This document shows positions 45,503 through 53,400 of a DNA stretch of 64,000 nt, in pieces. The translations under genes were made by a program, and so were the position numbers. How positions within the stretch are numbered: the first letter of the stretch is position 1; the number at the start of each line of letters is the position of its first letter. The notes beneath the pieces were generated by a model. That model saw nothing but the letters and a program-made list of their open reading frames with translations. It had not been told where the DNA came from and ran no database searches. Origin of the DNA: CAYFIW01 sp964500645 (GTDB lineage: Bacteria > Chloroflexota > Dehalococcoidia > Lucifugimonadales > UBA826); contig CAZCOH010000006.1 in assembly GCA_964500645.1 (NCBI GenBank), forward strand, positions 1 through 64,000, read 5' to 3'.

Positions 45503-46819
45503 ATGAAATATGCTTTGGTAGGAACTGGATCACGTTCAGAACTTTTTATATCGGCGCTCACGAATAAATACGGAGCTAACCATGATCTGGTCGGTATATG
45601 TGATACGAATCCCCAGAGAATCCGATATTATCAAGATTTTATAGCTCGTCAAAAATTCAATAGAGAAACTCCGGGGTTTTTGGCACAGGATTTTGACGAT
45701 ATGATTTTAACTACCCGTCCTGATTTTGTGATAGTTACGACTGTAGATGCTCTACACCACGAATACATAATTCGATCTTTGCGATTGGGGTGTAATGTGA
45801 TAACCGAAAAACCTATGACGACTTCCGGGGCTAACTGCAGGGAGATTATAAAAGCTGTTGACGAGACAGGGTTGGACGTCAAGGTTGCTTTTAATTATAG
45901 ATGGGGTAGTGGGGTGAGTAGGGTAAAAGAGCTTCTTCAAGACTCCACTATAGGCCCTATTCACCATGTGAGCCTTCAATATTTACTCGACACCGATCAC
46001 GGAGCAGATTACTTCAGAAGATGGCATCGGAGTCGAGAAATGTCTGGGGGACTCATTATTCACAAAGCTACACATCATTTCGACTTGGTAAACTGGTGGA
46101 TAGATTCGGTTCCTTCAACGGTCTATGGGGCCGGTAAACTAGCCTTTTATGGAAACAACAGTGGTCCATCAGAAATATACGGAGAAGACAGAAATTATGA
46201 TGACGGTAAAGAGACTTCTAATCCATTCAACATAGATTTAGCGTCTTCAAACAAATTAGATGGGCTGTACTTGAAGGCTCAACGACATGATGGATATAGA
46301 AGGGATCAAGATGTTTTTAGTGAAGGGATAAGTATTGAAGATACCATGAGTTTAATAGTCAAATATAGAAGTGGAGTTCATTTAAGTTATTCGTTGGTCG
46401 CGTATTCATCTATGGAAGGATTTGTTGTGACATTTCATGGAGATAGAGGTCGACTCCACTATGAAGAGATACATCGCCAAAGAACTCGTATAGATAAAGC
46501 AGGTCGGGCAATCGATACTGATAATGATCAATGGTCATCTAAAATAACCGTACAGAAAATTTTTGAGCCTGCGGCTGAGGAAATCGTGGAATCTTCGGAA
46601 GGAGGTCATGGGGGAGCTGATCCGCAAATGCTCGATTATCTTTTTGCTGACTCTAAGGTTGATGATCATTTAGGTAGGAATGCCGGACATCAACAGGGAG
46701 CTGCGTCGATGTTAATTGGTGATGCAGCGAATAAATCTTTCCAGGATGGCCGAGAACATGCTATAGGAGATATATGCCCCGAGTTAGGCACTAGCGTGCG
46801 TCTATCTGAACTAGTTTAA
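45503..46819 (+). CDS. Gfo/Idh/MocA family oxidoreductase
   Basis: 438 aa. The N-terminal Rossmann motif is G-T-G-S-R-S, and the signature E-K-P-M-T near residue 103 is intact. H-K-A-T-H-H-F-D near 190 supplies the expected catalytic-region histidines and aspartate. The C-terminal part is longer than in simple Gfo/Idh members. Its ATG has an AAAGGA site. It probably oxidises or reduces a sugar, sugar acid or inositol with NAD(P). Confidence 0.88.
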   Translation: MKYALVGTGSRSELFISALTNKYGANHDLVGICDTNPQRIRYYQDFIARQKFNRETPGFLAQDFDDMILTTRPDFVIVTTVDALHHEYIIRSLRLGCNVITEKPMTTSGANCREIIKAVDETGLDVKVAFNYRWGSGVSRVKELLQDSTIGPIHHVSLQYLLDTDHGADYFRRWHRSREMSGGLIIHKATHHFDLVNWWIDSVPSTVYGAGKLAFYGNNSGPSEIYGEDRNYDDGKETSNPFNIDLASSNKLDGLYLKAQRHDGYRRDQDVFSEGISIEDTMSLIVKYRSGVHLSYSLVAYSSMEGFVVTFHGDRGRLHYEEIHRQRTRIDKAGRAIDTDNDQWSSKITVQKIFEPAAEEIVESSEGGHGGADPQMLDYLFADSKVDDHLGRNAGHQQGAASMLIGDAANKSFQDGREHAIGDICPELGTSVRLSELV

Positions 46820-46826
46820 AAACACG

Positions 46827-46862
46827 AGCAATTCGAGAATTTAACGGACTCTGTTAATTGCT
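46827..46862 (+). terminator. Possible convergent terminator
   Basis: AGCAATT/AATTGCT outer arms and TTAAC/GTTAA inner arms form a bulged hairpin followed by a T-rich stretch (CTTTCTTTTT) on the plus strand. It starts eight bases after the Gfo/Idh stop and overlaps the last codons of the convergent SDR gene. The stem is AT-rich and imperfect. Confidence 0.4.
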
Positions 46863-48298
46863 TTCTTTTTAATAGAGGTCAGCATTCCTCTGAAGATAAC
46901 TGCGTGAAGGGGATATAGCATTATCCAGTATAAGCACCCGAAAATAGTATTAGTATGGAATGAAGCTGTTTGTGTAAGTTTGGTTTGATTTGCAGTTTGA
47001 TCCAACGTGAATGATAGTGTTGCTTTTCCTGGTAGTCTCATCTCCGCCGTTAGTTCTACCATAGCGAGGTCAATGACTTTGGAAATCCTCCACCAGTCAA
47101 GCGTGTCACCGACGACGAACTTGTCGCTAAACATCCTAGTTCTTCTCATGCCTACTCCCCCAAGTACCAAGTCGATCCAACCTCGTATTTTCCACAGATA
47201 ATTGGCGAAATACCATCCGTTTCGCCCTCCAATATTATTCAAGGTTTTGAAAATTTCCTTTTTGGTGGCCGCTAGTTCGACGTTCCTGTGATCTTCGAAT
47301 TTGTATTTATAAATAATTTCTGGTTTATTAGAGCCTTTACCACCCGAAGATAAAGCGTCAAACCATCGACTGTGACCTGTATGTTTTTCATCAGATTTAA
47401 TTGCGTATTTTATGGCTTCCCTGTATGAGATAGGATTTATATTGAAGAGGTTTTGTCCCTCTCGATCAGTAACTATGCTGTCACTGGTGAGGCTGTCTAT
47501 AAGCTTTCTTCCCGCACGTGCATATGCGGGCGTCACGAGGCCTAACCAGAGACTTGATAATCTTGGGGTAAGAACCGGTACGGATATCATGGCTCTTTTG
47601 TACCCAGCTTGTCTGCCAAATTCCTTCATCAATTCTTTATAAGAAATTTGATCTGGGCCACCTATTTGTATTATTCGGTCTGTCTCCATGACTAGCTTTA
47701 TTGATTGGGCGAGATATTCAATGACATCATCTACGCCAATTGGTTGTGAAAGGGAACTTACCCATTTAGGAGTTATCATTGCAGGCAATCTTTTGACCAA
47801 ACTTTGTATTATTTCGAAAGAAAGCCCTCCTGATCCAATTATTATTGAGGCTTGGAATTCTAAACAAGGTATGTCCGACGATCTCAATACGTTACCGACC
47901 TGCATTCTGCTATCTAAGTGTTGAGATAGAACATCTTCCCCAGATGCTAACCCTCCTAGATAAACGATTTTCTTCACCTTGTTCGCTACACACGCCTCTA
48001 GAAAATTCTTAGCGCATATCAATTCTTTTTCTCGGAAATCCTTACCAGAATTTAAAGAATGTACTAAATAATAGGCAACGTCTACGCCTTCAAAATGATT
48101 GTTAACTGTTTTCTTTTCTAACAGGTCGCATTTCCTGATATCTAAGTCAAGGAAGCTATTTTTATTCATAAGGTATTCTGGATTTCGGGCGATACACCTG
48201 ACGTTAATTGACTCTTTTGACAACCTTACTAGCAGCCTTGAACCTATATAACCAGTTGCACCCGTTAATAGAACCGTTTTTAGATGTTGAGTTTCCAT
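46841..48298 (-). CDS. SDR family oxidoreductase with C-terminal DUF2867
   Basis: 485 aa. The N-terminal NAD(P)-binding domain (T-G-A-T-G-Y-I-G-S-R near residue 13, V-Y-L-G-G-L near 110) is followed by a DUF2867 domain with G-G-R-N-G-W-Y near 355 and a hydrophobic C-terminus. This fused form is a frequent member of light-induced and singlet-oxygen loci near photolyases in other bacteria. It is the last gene of the long minus-strand run and starts five bases after the photolyase stop. Substrate unknown. Confidence 0.85.
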   Translation of the reverse strand: METQHLKTVLLTGATGYIGSRLLVRLSKESINVRCIARNPEYLMNKNSFLDLDIRKCDLLEKKTVNNHFEGVDVAYYLVHSLNSGKDFREKELICAKNFLEACVANKVKKIVYLGGLASGEDVLSQHLDSRMQVGNVLRSSDIPCLEFQASIIIGSGGLSFEIIQSLVKRLPAMITPKWVSSLSQPIGVDDVIEYLAQSIKLVMETDRIIQIGGPDQISYKELMKEFGRQAGYKRAMISVPVLTPRLSSLWLGLVTPAYARAGRKLIDSLTSDSIVTDREGQNLFNINPISYREAIKYAIKSDEKHTGHSRWFDALSSGGKGSNKPEIIYKYKFEDHRNVELAATKKEIFKTLNNIGGRNGWYFANYLWKIRGWIDLVLGGVGMRRTRMFSDKFVVGDTLDWWRISKVIDLAMVELTAEMRLPGKATLSFTLDQTANQTKLTQTASFHTNTIFGCLYWIMLYPLHAVIFRGMLTSIKKKAINRVR

Positions 48299-48303
48299 TT
48301 TGA

Positions 48304-49716
48304 CTATTTTAGTCCCTTTTTATATTCAAATAAGGCCTTTTTTCTTGCTTCATTTAAATCCACAACGGGATTTGGGTATAGATCATCTACAACCCTTTTA
48401 CTTTTCCCGTTTGATGATCCGCGGCCTTGGTATTGCCAAGGTTCATGAATGGCCTCCATTGGCGTGCTGGATAACTCGGGTATCCATTTCTTTATGTAGC
48501 AGCCTTTTGGATCAAACTTTTTTGCTTGAATCGTCGGATTGAAAATCCTGAAATATGGTGCTGAATTTAAGCCACATCCAGTTACCCATTGCCAGTTAAA
48601 TGAATTAGCAGCGAGGTCGAAATCAACTAAATAATCTTTGAAGTGATTAGCTCCATGTGTCCAATGAATTAATAGATGCTTCACCAAAAAAGAGGCACAT
48701 ATCATACGTGCTCTATTATCAATATTGCCGGTGAGGAGTAATTTCCTCATGGAGGCATCCACTATCGGATATCCAGTCATTCCATTCTTCCACAGTTCTA
48801 GCTTTGTTTGATCTTCACTCCAGTTTATGTATTCAAATCTTTTGTCGATAGAGACAGTGTCCATATTAGGATTCAACTTCATGCAGTGGCGAGCGAACAG
48901 TCTCCAGCCTATTCCACGCTTTATATTTTGAATATGAGGGTATTCCTGGTTGTCGGCAAACGCATAAATTTCTTTTAAAATTTTTAATGGTTCTATTGCC
49001 CCAGCGCTTATACAGGATGACAAATCGGACCTAAAACTTGTTTCTAAAGAGATTCCTTCCTCGGACTTCAAAGGTATTTCTGAACGAAGGGAATTATTAA
49101 GATATTGTACGCCGCCAGGTTCGCAGCTTTTATTGCATGAAGTTTCGTGATTGTTCTTAAAAGAAACTTCAGTTTCTTTTAAGAAGCTAGTAAGTTTGCA
49201 GGTAATGTTTTTATTTTGGTGGTGGGGTTTTTGGGATACCCAATTTTTGAGGATAAGGGATTCCAATTGATGCCAAAAGCTTTTAAATGTTTTAAACGGT
49301 CTGTCTAAGCCTTGAATTAGAATTAATTCTGAGTTTTCTTCTACGTGTGATTGTATGCCCTCTTTAGACAAGTTTAGGCTTAGGCGATTTTCTTCATTGC
49401 GTACAAGTAAATCTGAAGATGAATTCCAATGTACGTTTCTTATTTTTCTGATTTTGCATATTTTAAGTAATGCATCCATGGAGTCGACTTCTAGGAATGA
49501 AGCCGACTCGGTGTTGCGCAACCTGTTTTCTAGACAATGTAAAGCTTTGGCCTTCCAACTTGCTACATTTTTGTTGGCATGTAGATTGAAGGGTTCATAA
49601 TTCACAACTAGTATTATTTCGGATTCCTTGAACGCACTTATAATACACGGATTGTCTTCTATTCTCAGACTCTGATTTATTAGCACAATCGAGGGTATAT
49701 TTGGCTCTGCCGTCAT
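48304..49716 (-). CDS. phr: Deoxyribodipyrimidine photolyase / cryptochrome
   Basis: 470 aa. The N-terminal antenna domain (I-N-Q-S-L-R-I-E-D-N-P) and the C-terminal FAD domain are both present: W-K-N-G-M-T-G-Y-P-I-V-D-A-S-M-R, N-R-A-R-M-I, W-T-H-G-A, F-N-W-Q-W-V-T-G and A-P-Y-F-R-I-F-N-P. It should repair UV-induced cyclobutane dimers using blue light. In the G-x-G-x-D-x-A-P-Y-F segment the usual Asp reads Asn. An Asn/Ser/Cys-rich stretch around residues 160-220 is poorly conserved. Its start overlaps the stop of the DICT-USP gene (ATGA). Confidence 0.9.
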   Translation of the reverse strand: MTAEPNIPSIVLINQSLRIEDNPCIISAFKESEIILVVNYEPFNLHANKNVASWKAKALHCLENRLRNTESASFLEVDSMDALLKICKIRKIRNVHWNSSSDLLVRNEENRLSLNLSKEGIQSHVEENSELILIQGLDRPFKTFKSFWHQLESLILKNWVSQKPHHQNKNITCKLTSFLKETEVSFKNNHETSCNKSCEPGGVQYLNNSLRSEIPLKSEEGISLETSFRSDLSSCISAGAIEPLKILKEIYAFADNQEYPHIQNIKRGIGWRLFARHCMKLNPNMDTVSIDKRFEYINWSEDQTKLELWKNGMTGYPIVDASMRKLLLTGNIDNRARMICASFLVKHLLIHWTHGANHFKDYLVDFDLAANSFNWQWVTGCGLNSAPYFRIFNPTIQAKKFDPKGCYIKKWIPELSSTPMEAIHEPWQYQGRGSSNGKSKRVVDDLYPNPVVDLNEARKKALFEYKKGLK

Positions 49717-50837
49717 GCTACAAGTGTTTTTTGGTCTATGTAACTAGATCTAAATCCAAGGTTCTCTTCGTGAACAATCAAGTTTGATGAAGAAGTGTTT
49801 TCTATCTGAGAAAGTGCGTTGCCTACAATTCGATCCAGTAATCTAGGGTATTCATAATATTTAGGTAGAATAACTATCTCAGCTGACTCTTTTGATGCTA
49901 CGTCCATTAGTGTTTGCAAGCCGTGCTGAGGAGCTAATAATGCTTTGCAGTTAACACCTTTGTTGGTAAACCGTTCCATCTGATTTGCTAAATGAACTCT
50001 TCCTATGTTTCTTATTGTGTTTTGGTCTAGAGGCATTTTGGTCAGCTCACCACTCCCGGGAGGACCTGGCTTTACAAAATAGGAGGCAGCAGAAATGTCA
50101 TACAGCATTGCCTCTGCATTTAATTCAAGGCACATGTCTATAGCGTCGTTTATCAAAGATTCAGAAATCTCTGTTGATTCGTCAGCTGATTTATCCTGAG
50201 TGACTATGATAATTTTTTCTACGTCCCTGCCGATATTCCGTGCTATTTTTTCTGCTGTATCAGGTCCTTCAGCATTACCTAGTCTTACTGAATCAAGATG
50301 CTGCATAAGTGATCTCACCACTCGTATGTCGGATGATGCGAATCCTTGAAATTTTTTGCCTGGGTCTGACAATTTTCCTTTAGCAAACAGGTCGTCTGAA
50401 ATTTCCCAACCCACAAAAGCTATAGGTGACGGATTCTCTACTACTAGGAACCATTGATTTTCAACGTTCTCGGGGGATTCGCTGATTTTAGTCCAGTTAT
50501 CTATAGCCGATGAATATTTTTCTGAAGCCTCGTTTATTCCGTAAGCGTTAATCCTAATACCCATACTACGTAATTCTTTGTAACGATTAATTTCTTTGTC
50601 CAATTTGTCTATATTCTGAAAACCTACGTATAGTGTTACGTCGCTCGGATTTTTCTTGATTTCGTCTTCTATCTCGCGAGTTATTCCGAGCATTTTTTTT
50701 GTGCTGTGGATGAACTCAAATCCTTCTATAGGGAGTCCGTCAGATCTAAGCGATTGGTCCATTCTCAATACCAATTCTCTGACTCCATTTTCCTCCTTTT
50801 CAGGCAGTTCTTTACTTAGTTTCCAATTGAAATACAT
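49713..50837 (-). CDS. DICT sensory domain fused to universal-stress-like domain
   Basis: 374 aa. Residues about 30-190 match the DICT domain pattern: F-E-F-I-H-S-T-K-K-M, Y-V-G-F-Q, R-Y-K-E-L, a W-F-L-V-V-E-N segment and F-Q-G-F-A-S-S-D. DICT is a predicted sensory domain often tied to light signalling. Residues about 210-360 resemble a USP/Rossmann fold (K-I-I-I-V-T-Q-D, then A-E-I-V-I-L-P-K and S-S-N-L-I-V-H-E). No output enzyme is fused. It is translationally coupled to the photolyase gene and directly follows a small unknown gene (TAAATG). Likely a signalling or regulatory adaptor. Confidence 0.65.
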   Translation of the reverse strand: MYFNWKLSKELPEKEENGVRELVLRMDQSLRSDGLPIEGFEFIHSTKKMLGITREIEDEIKKNPSDVTLYVGFQNIDKLDKEINRYKELRSMGIRINAYGINEASEKYSSAIDNWTKISESPENVENQWFLVVENPSPIAFVGWEISDDLFAKGKLSDPGKKFQGFASSDIRVVRSLMQHLDSVRLGNAEGPDTAEKIARNIGRDVEKIIIVTQDKSADESTEISESLINDAIDMCLELNAEAMLYDISAASYFVKPGPPGSGELTKMPLDQNTIRNIGRVHLANQMERFTNKGVNCKALLAPQHGLQTLMDVASKESAEIVILPKYYEYPRLLDRIVGNALSQIENTSSSNLIVHEENLGFRSSYIDQKTLVA

Positions 50838-51191
50838 TTACTTTCCTTTTAGTACGCTTTTAAAAACTTCGATATTATTTATTTGCAAATGTGGTCCCGT
50901 GACTAACCTCGCTATAGTGCCAGGCTCAATATCAAAACCGATTCTTGCTATTACTTTCGACTCTTTTTTTATTAGGATAGTGAGTCCGAGTTTGGCGAGA
51001 ATCGAGCCAAATTTTTTTATAGAGGCAAAACTTACGGGGATCTCAGAAAAACCTCTTATACTTCTGATTTCGAATTCCTTTATCTCCACCTCAATATATT
51101 TATCGTTAAATTCAATATTGCTTTTTAGGTAATCTGAATCAACTAATAATGAACCTGATACCGAAATTCCCGTTGTTTTTCTAGGTAGCAT
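50838..51191 (-). CDS. Small unknown protein
   Basis: 117 aa, mostly beta-type sequence with alternating hydrophobic and charged residues, including V-E-I-K-E-F-E-I-R-S-I-R-G and I-E-P-G-T-I-A-R-L-V. No signal peptide or membrane helix. I do not recognise a family. It overlaps the gene upstream by 11 bases and abuts the DICT-USP gene, so it is clearly part of the same operon and its coding status is supported by that tight packing. Confidence 0.65.
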   Translation of the reverse strand: MLPRKTTGISVSGSLLVDSDYLKSNIEFNDKYIEVEIKEFEIRSIRGFSEIPVSFASIKKFGSILAKLGLTILIKKESKVIARIGFDIEPGTIARLVTGPHLQINNIEVFKSVLKGK

Positions 51192-51408
51192 CTGGAGCTT
51201 CTGCTTTTTGAACTTCGGTGGTGCTTATACTGACCATTCCATTTATGCCCCAATCTGCTTTTTCTGAATTTTCGCCTGTGGTCTGAGGTACTGATACCTT
51301 TAGGTCTTGGAATCGGTAATTAATGGTTGTTCCATTTCGGTTCAGAAATTCATACAGTCCTTCTGCGAGATCGATCCATGCTTTTAAAGATGTTTTGTTA
51401 GAAGTCAT
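51181..51408 (-). CDS. Small unknown protein
   Basis: 75 aa, starting M-T-S-N-K-T with an amphipathic W-I-D-L-A-E-G-L-Y-E-F-L helix, then a beta-rich part with Y-R-F-Q-D-L-K-V-S-V-P. No membrane segment. The family is not recognised. It lies 25 bases after the zinc-ribbon gene and overlaps the next gene, in the middle of the photolyase operon. Confidence 0.6.
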   Translation of the reverse strand: MTSNKTSLKAWIDLAEGLYEFLNRNGTTINYRFQDLKVSVPQTTGENSEKADWGINGMVSISTTEVQKAEAPDAT

Positions 51409-51433
51409 TATTTAAGTTCCTTTATTTCGTTGA

Positions 51434-51583
51434 TTAAGCTGCTTTTTGTTTAGGTTCTTTCGTTTCTCTCGACACTATTTCTTTGAAACTTCTTCCGCAC
51501 ATAAGACATTTGTGTTCTATGCCCAAATGGCCGTCGAAATGAACGATATTACCCCCACATCTACTGCAATTGCCCATATGCAT
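51434..51583 (-). CDS. 49-aa zinc-ribbon protein
   Basis: A short gene at 51434-51583: ATG at 51583, TAA at 51434-51436. Two Cys pairs, C6-x2-C9 and C26-x2-C29 (N-C-S-R-C-G-G and H-K-C-L-M-C-G-R), form a treble-clef or zinc-ribbon knuckle; the tail is Lys/Glu-rich. A full AAAGGAGGT ribosome site ends nine bases before the ATG and a fair promoter lies upstream, both strong arguments that it is real. It may bind nucleic acid or act as a regulator within the photolyase operon (inference). Confidence 0.75.
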   Translation of the reverse strand: MHMGNCSRCGGNIVHFDGHLGIEHKCLMCGRSFKEIVSRETKEPKQKAA

Positions 51584-51623
51584 ATTAATGCACCTCCTTT
51601 ACGTAATTTTCTTTATGACACAA

Positions 51624-51652
51624 ATAATAACAATGTTTGTTAAAAAGCACAA
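51624..51652 (-). promoter_or_regulatory. Candidate internal promoter for zinc-ribbon/photolyase genes
   Basis: Read on the minus strand, TTGTGC (51652-51647) is followed after 17 bases by an extended -10, TG-T-TATTAT (-10 at 51629-51624). It lies in a 151-base gap upstream of the zinc-ribbon gene and could start a photolyase-containing transcript separately from the lipid genes. Confidence 0.45.
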
Positions 51653-51734
51653 TAGTGTATTTTAAATCATTAATTACAAATAACAAAAGTCTATCTTAAG
51701 AGGTGATTGATAAAACTATTTTGATTGCTACGTG

Positions 51735-52484
51735 TTAATCAGACGAGATATTGAGGCGTCTTTTTTTACGCCATATAAATATTGATCCAGTGAAAAGGAA
51801 AATAAGAGCAATGGGGGACAAGACAGAAACATATTTAAGGTATTGAGGTTTATTTTGGGAAGTTATGTCTTTTTCTGCCAATAGAGAAGAATGGAATTTT
51901 CTGACCTCGGTAATTGTACTCGGTAGCCTTCCCATATCCGATATCCCAAAACTCTCTTCTTTGCCTATAGCGACCCAGAGCTTACCAACCTTTATTTCGT
52001 CTTTAATGCTGACTAGGTAATAAGTACCATCTTCGGGAAGTTCCAGCGTGATTTCTCCAAAAACCCATGAATGGGTGTCTGAATAGGGTTCGTGAAATAA
52101 CCTAGGGGTTTTTATTGAAGTATCAATCAATTTACTGGATGTTGAGGTAACCTCTTTTTTGGGTGAGGAGGGCTTTATTAGATATAGCGAGGGTCTGAAA
52201 TCTTCTAGATCTAGTATCTTCGGTACGCCAATTTGCACATATAAATCTTCTTTTTTTGAGCCGTAAAATTTTATCCATGAAGTAGGTCTGGATTCACTTA
52301 GTGTTTGGTAAATCGCTTTAGAAATGTGGATGTCGTTTATTGGCAACGCAGTCTCTGCCTCAAAATGTTCGTCTTTGGAAAGATAAGGGATGTGAGCCTC
52401 TGAAGAGGTGTAGTTCATTGACACAAAGTATGCGACAGCTACAAATGTGGCGAGGAATACTTTGTGAAGGAGATTTGCTGGCAA
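51735..52484 (-). CDS. Secreted, C-terminally membrane-anchored protein, unknown
   Basis: 249 aa. A signal-peptide-like N-terminus (F-L-A-T-F-V-A-V-A-Y-F) and a C-terminal membrane helix near 220-238 followed by R-K-K-R-R suggest an extracytoplasmic domain anchored at its C-terminus. The middle resembles a beta-sandwich with E-L-P-E-D-G-T-Y-Y-L-V-S. I do not recognise the family. It starts at TTG one base after the DUF1365 stop (TAAGTTG) with a purine-rich site upstream. Confidence 0.7.
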   Translation of the reverse strand: MPANLLHKVFLATFVAVAYFVSMNYTSSEAHIPYLSKDEHFEAETALPINDIHISKAIYQTLSESRPTSWIKFYGSKKEDLYVQIGVPKILDLEDFRPSLYLIKPSSPKKEVTSTSSKLIDTSIKTPRLFHEPYSDTHSWVFGEITLELPEDGTYYLVSIKDEIKVGKLWVAIGKEESFGISDMGRLPSTITEVRKFHSSLLAEKDITSQNKPQYLKYVSVLSPIALIFLFTGSIFIWRKKRRLNISSD

Positions 52485-52485
52485 C

Positions 52486-53400
52486 TTACTCTCTCTTAGA
52501 TGGGATTCTCAATCTATGTATAAAGCCGCGTGATGGCGATTCAAGATTATCAATATGCTTATCAGGTTTGCTATAGAAAGGGACTTTTAAGTGATGGAAT
52601 AATTTATAAGCATGTTTCAGTATATTGATTTCGGTGAAAAGCACAGTTTTCATTATTGAAGGACAAATCTTCCAAAGGTTAAAATTTGTCATTTGGACAA
52701 GCTTTGCTCTGAATAAGGTGGTGATCATTATTTCTGACCTTTGGTGAAGAGTGATCGTTATCTTTAGGTCATCAGGCGAGAGATGAAAATTGAACTCATA
52801 TTCTCCAGTTCTTTCTAGAAAAGGGGATACGTGAAGTTTTTTTGACGACCAGTAATTTCCTTGAGATTGATCGAACTGAACTTCGTCAAGATAATATAGA
52901 TGAGACTCACTGAAAGTATTATTTACTTCAGCTATAACTGATTTTATATCATTGCACGAATTAACCACTAAATAGAAAACTATAGGGTTGAATCCGTATC
53001 CAAAGACTGAAGGCGTGGTAAGTAGATATACTTTATCGTCCCTCGTAAATTGCGATGTTTTTTGGCTTAAGAAGTCCTCAATTTTTTGTTTAATAGAAGT
53101 GGTGGATTTGTCTATGTAGTTATCGTTTTTGATTGAAAGAAACCCAAATTTGGTTAATGGGAATTTCCAGCCAAAATCGCCCGTTGTAAGTAGATCTGCC
53201 TGGTCTATGAGCAACATCGTATGTGTTGACTTAAACGTGTTCTGCACTGGGTAGAACCGACTATGAATCAATTCCCCGCGAGCTATAGAGGAGTCTACTA
53301 ACTTGACTATATTATTACCTCTGCGTTTATCATATCTGCCACTTGTTGACCTGACCTGAATCCATCTTCGTGAAATCCGTATCCTGTGTAGGCTCCACAA
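52486..53400 (-). CDS. DUF1365 family protein; start uncertain
   Basis: Up to 304 aa. The domain begins near S-S-I-A-R-G-E-L-I-H-S-R-F-Y-P-V and shows V-F-G-Y-G-F-N-P-I-V-F-Y and V-S-P-F-L-E-R-T-G-E-Y, all diagnostic of DUF1365. The longest start (ATG 53400) overlaps the amine oxidase gene by 94 bases and adds about 30 unconserved residues. Between that overlap and the domain there is no ATG, GTG or TTG; ATA or GTC at the junction, or TTG 53271 just inside the domain, are the alternatives. DUF1365 is typically adjacent to an FAD amine oxidase and a CFA synthase, as here. Confidence 0.8.
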   Translation of the reverse strand: MWSLHRIRISRRWIQVRSTSGRYDKRRGNNIVKLVDSSIARGELIHSRFYPVQNTFKSTHTMLLIDQADLLTTGDFGWKFPLTKFGFLSIKNDNYIDKSTTSIKQKIEDFLSQKTSQFTRDDKVYLLTTPSVFGYGFNPIVFYLVVNSCNDIKSVIAEVNNTFSESHLYYLDEVQFDQSQGNYWSSKKLHVSPFLERTGEYEFNFHLSPDDLKITITLHQRSEIMITTLFRAKLVQMTNFNLWKICPSIMKTVLFTEINILKHAYKLFHHLKVPFYSKPDKHIDNLESPSRGFIHRLRIPSKRE

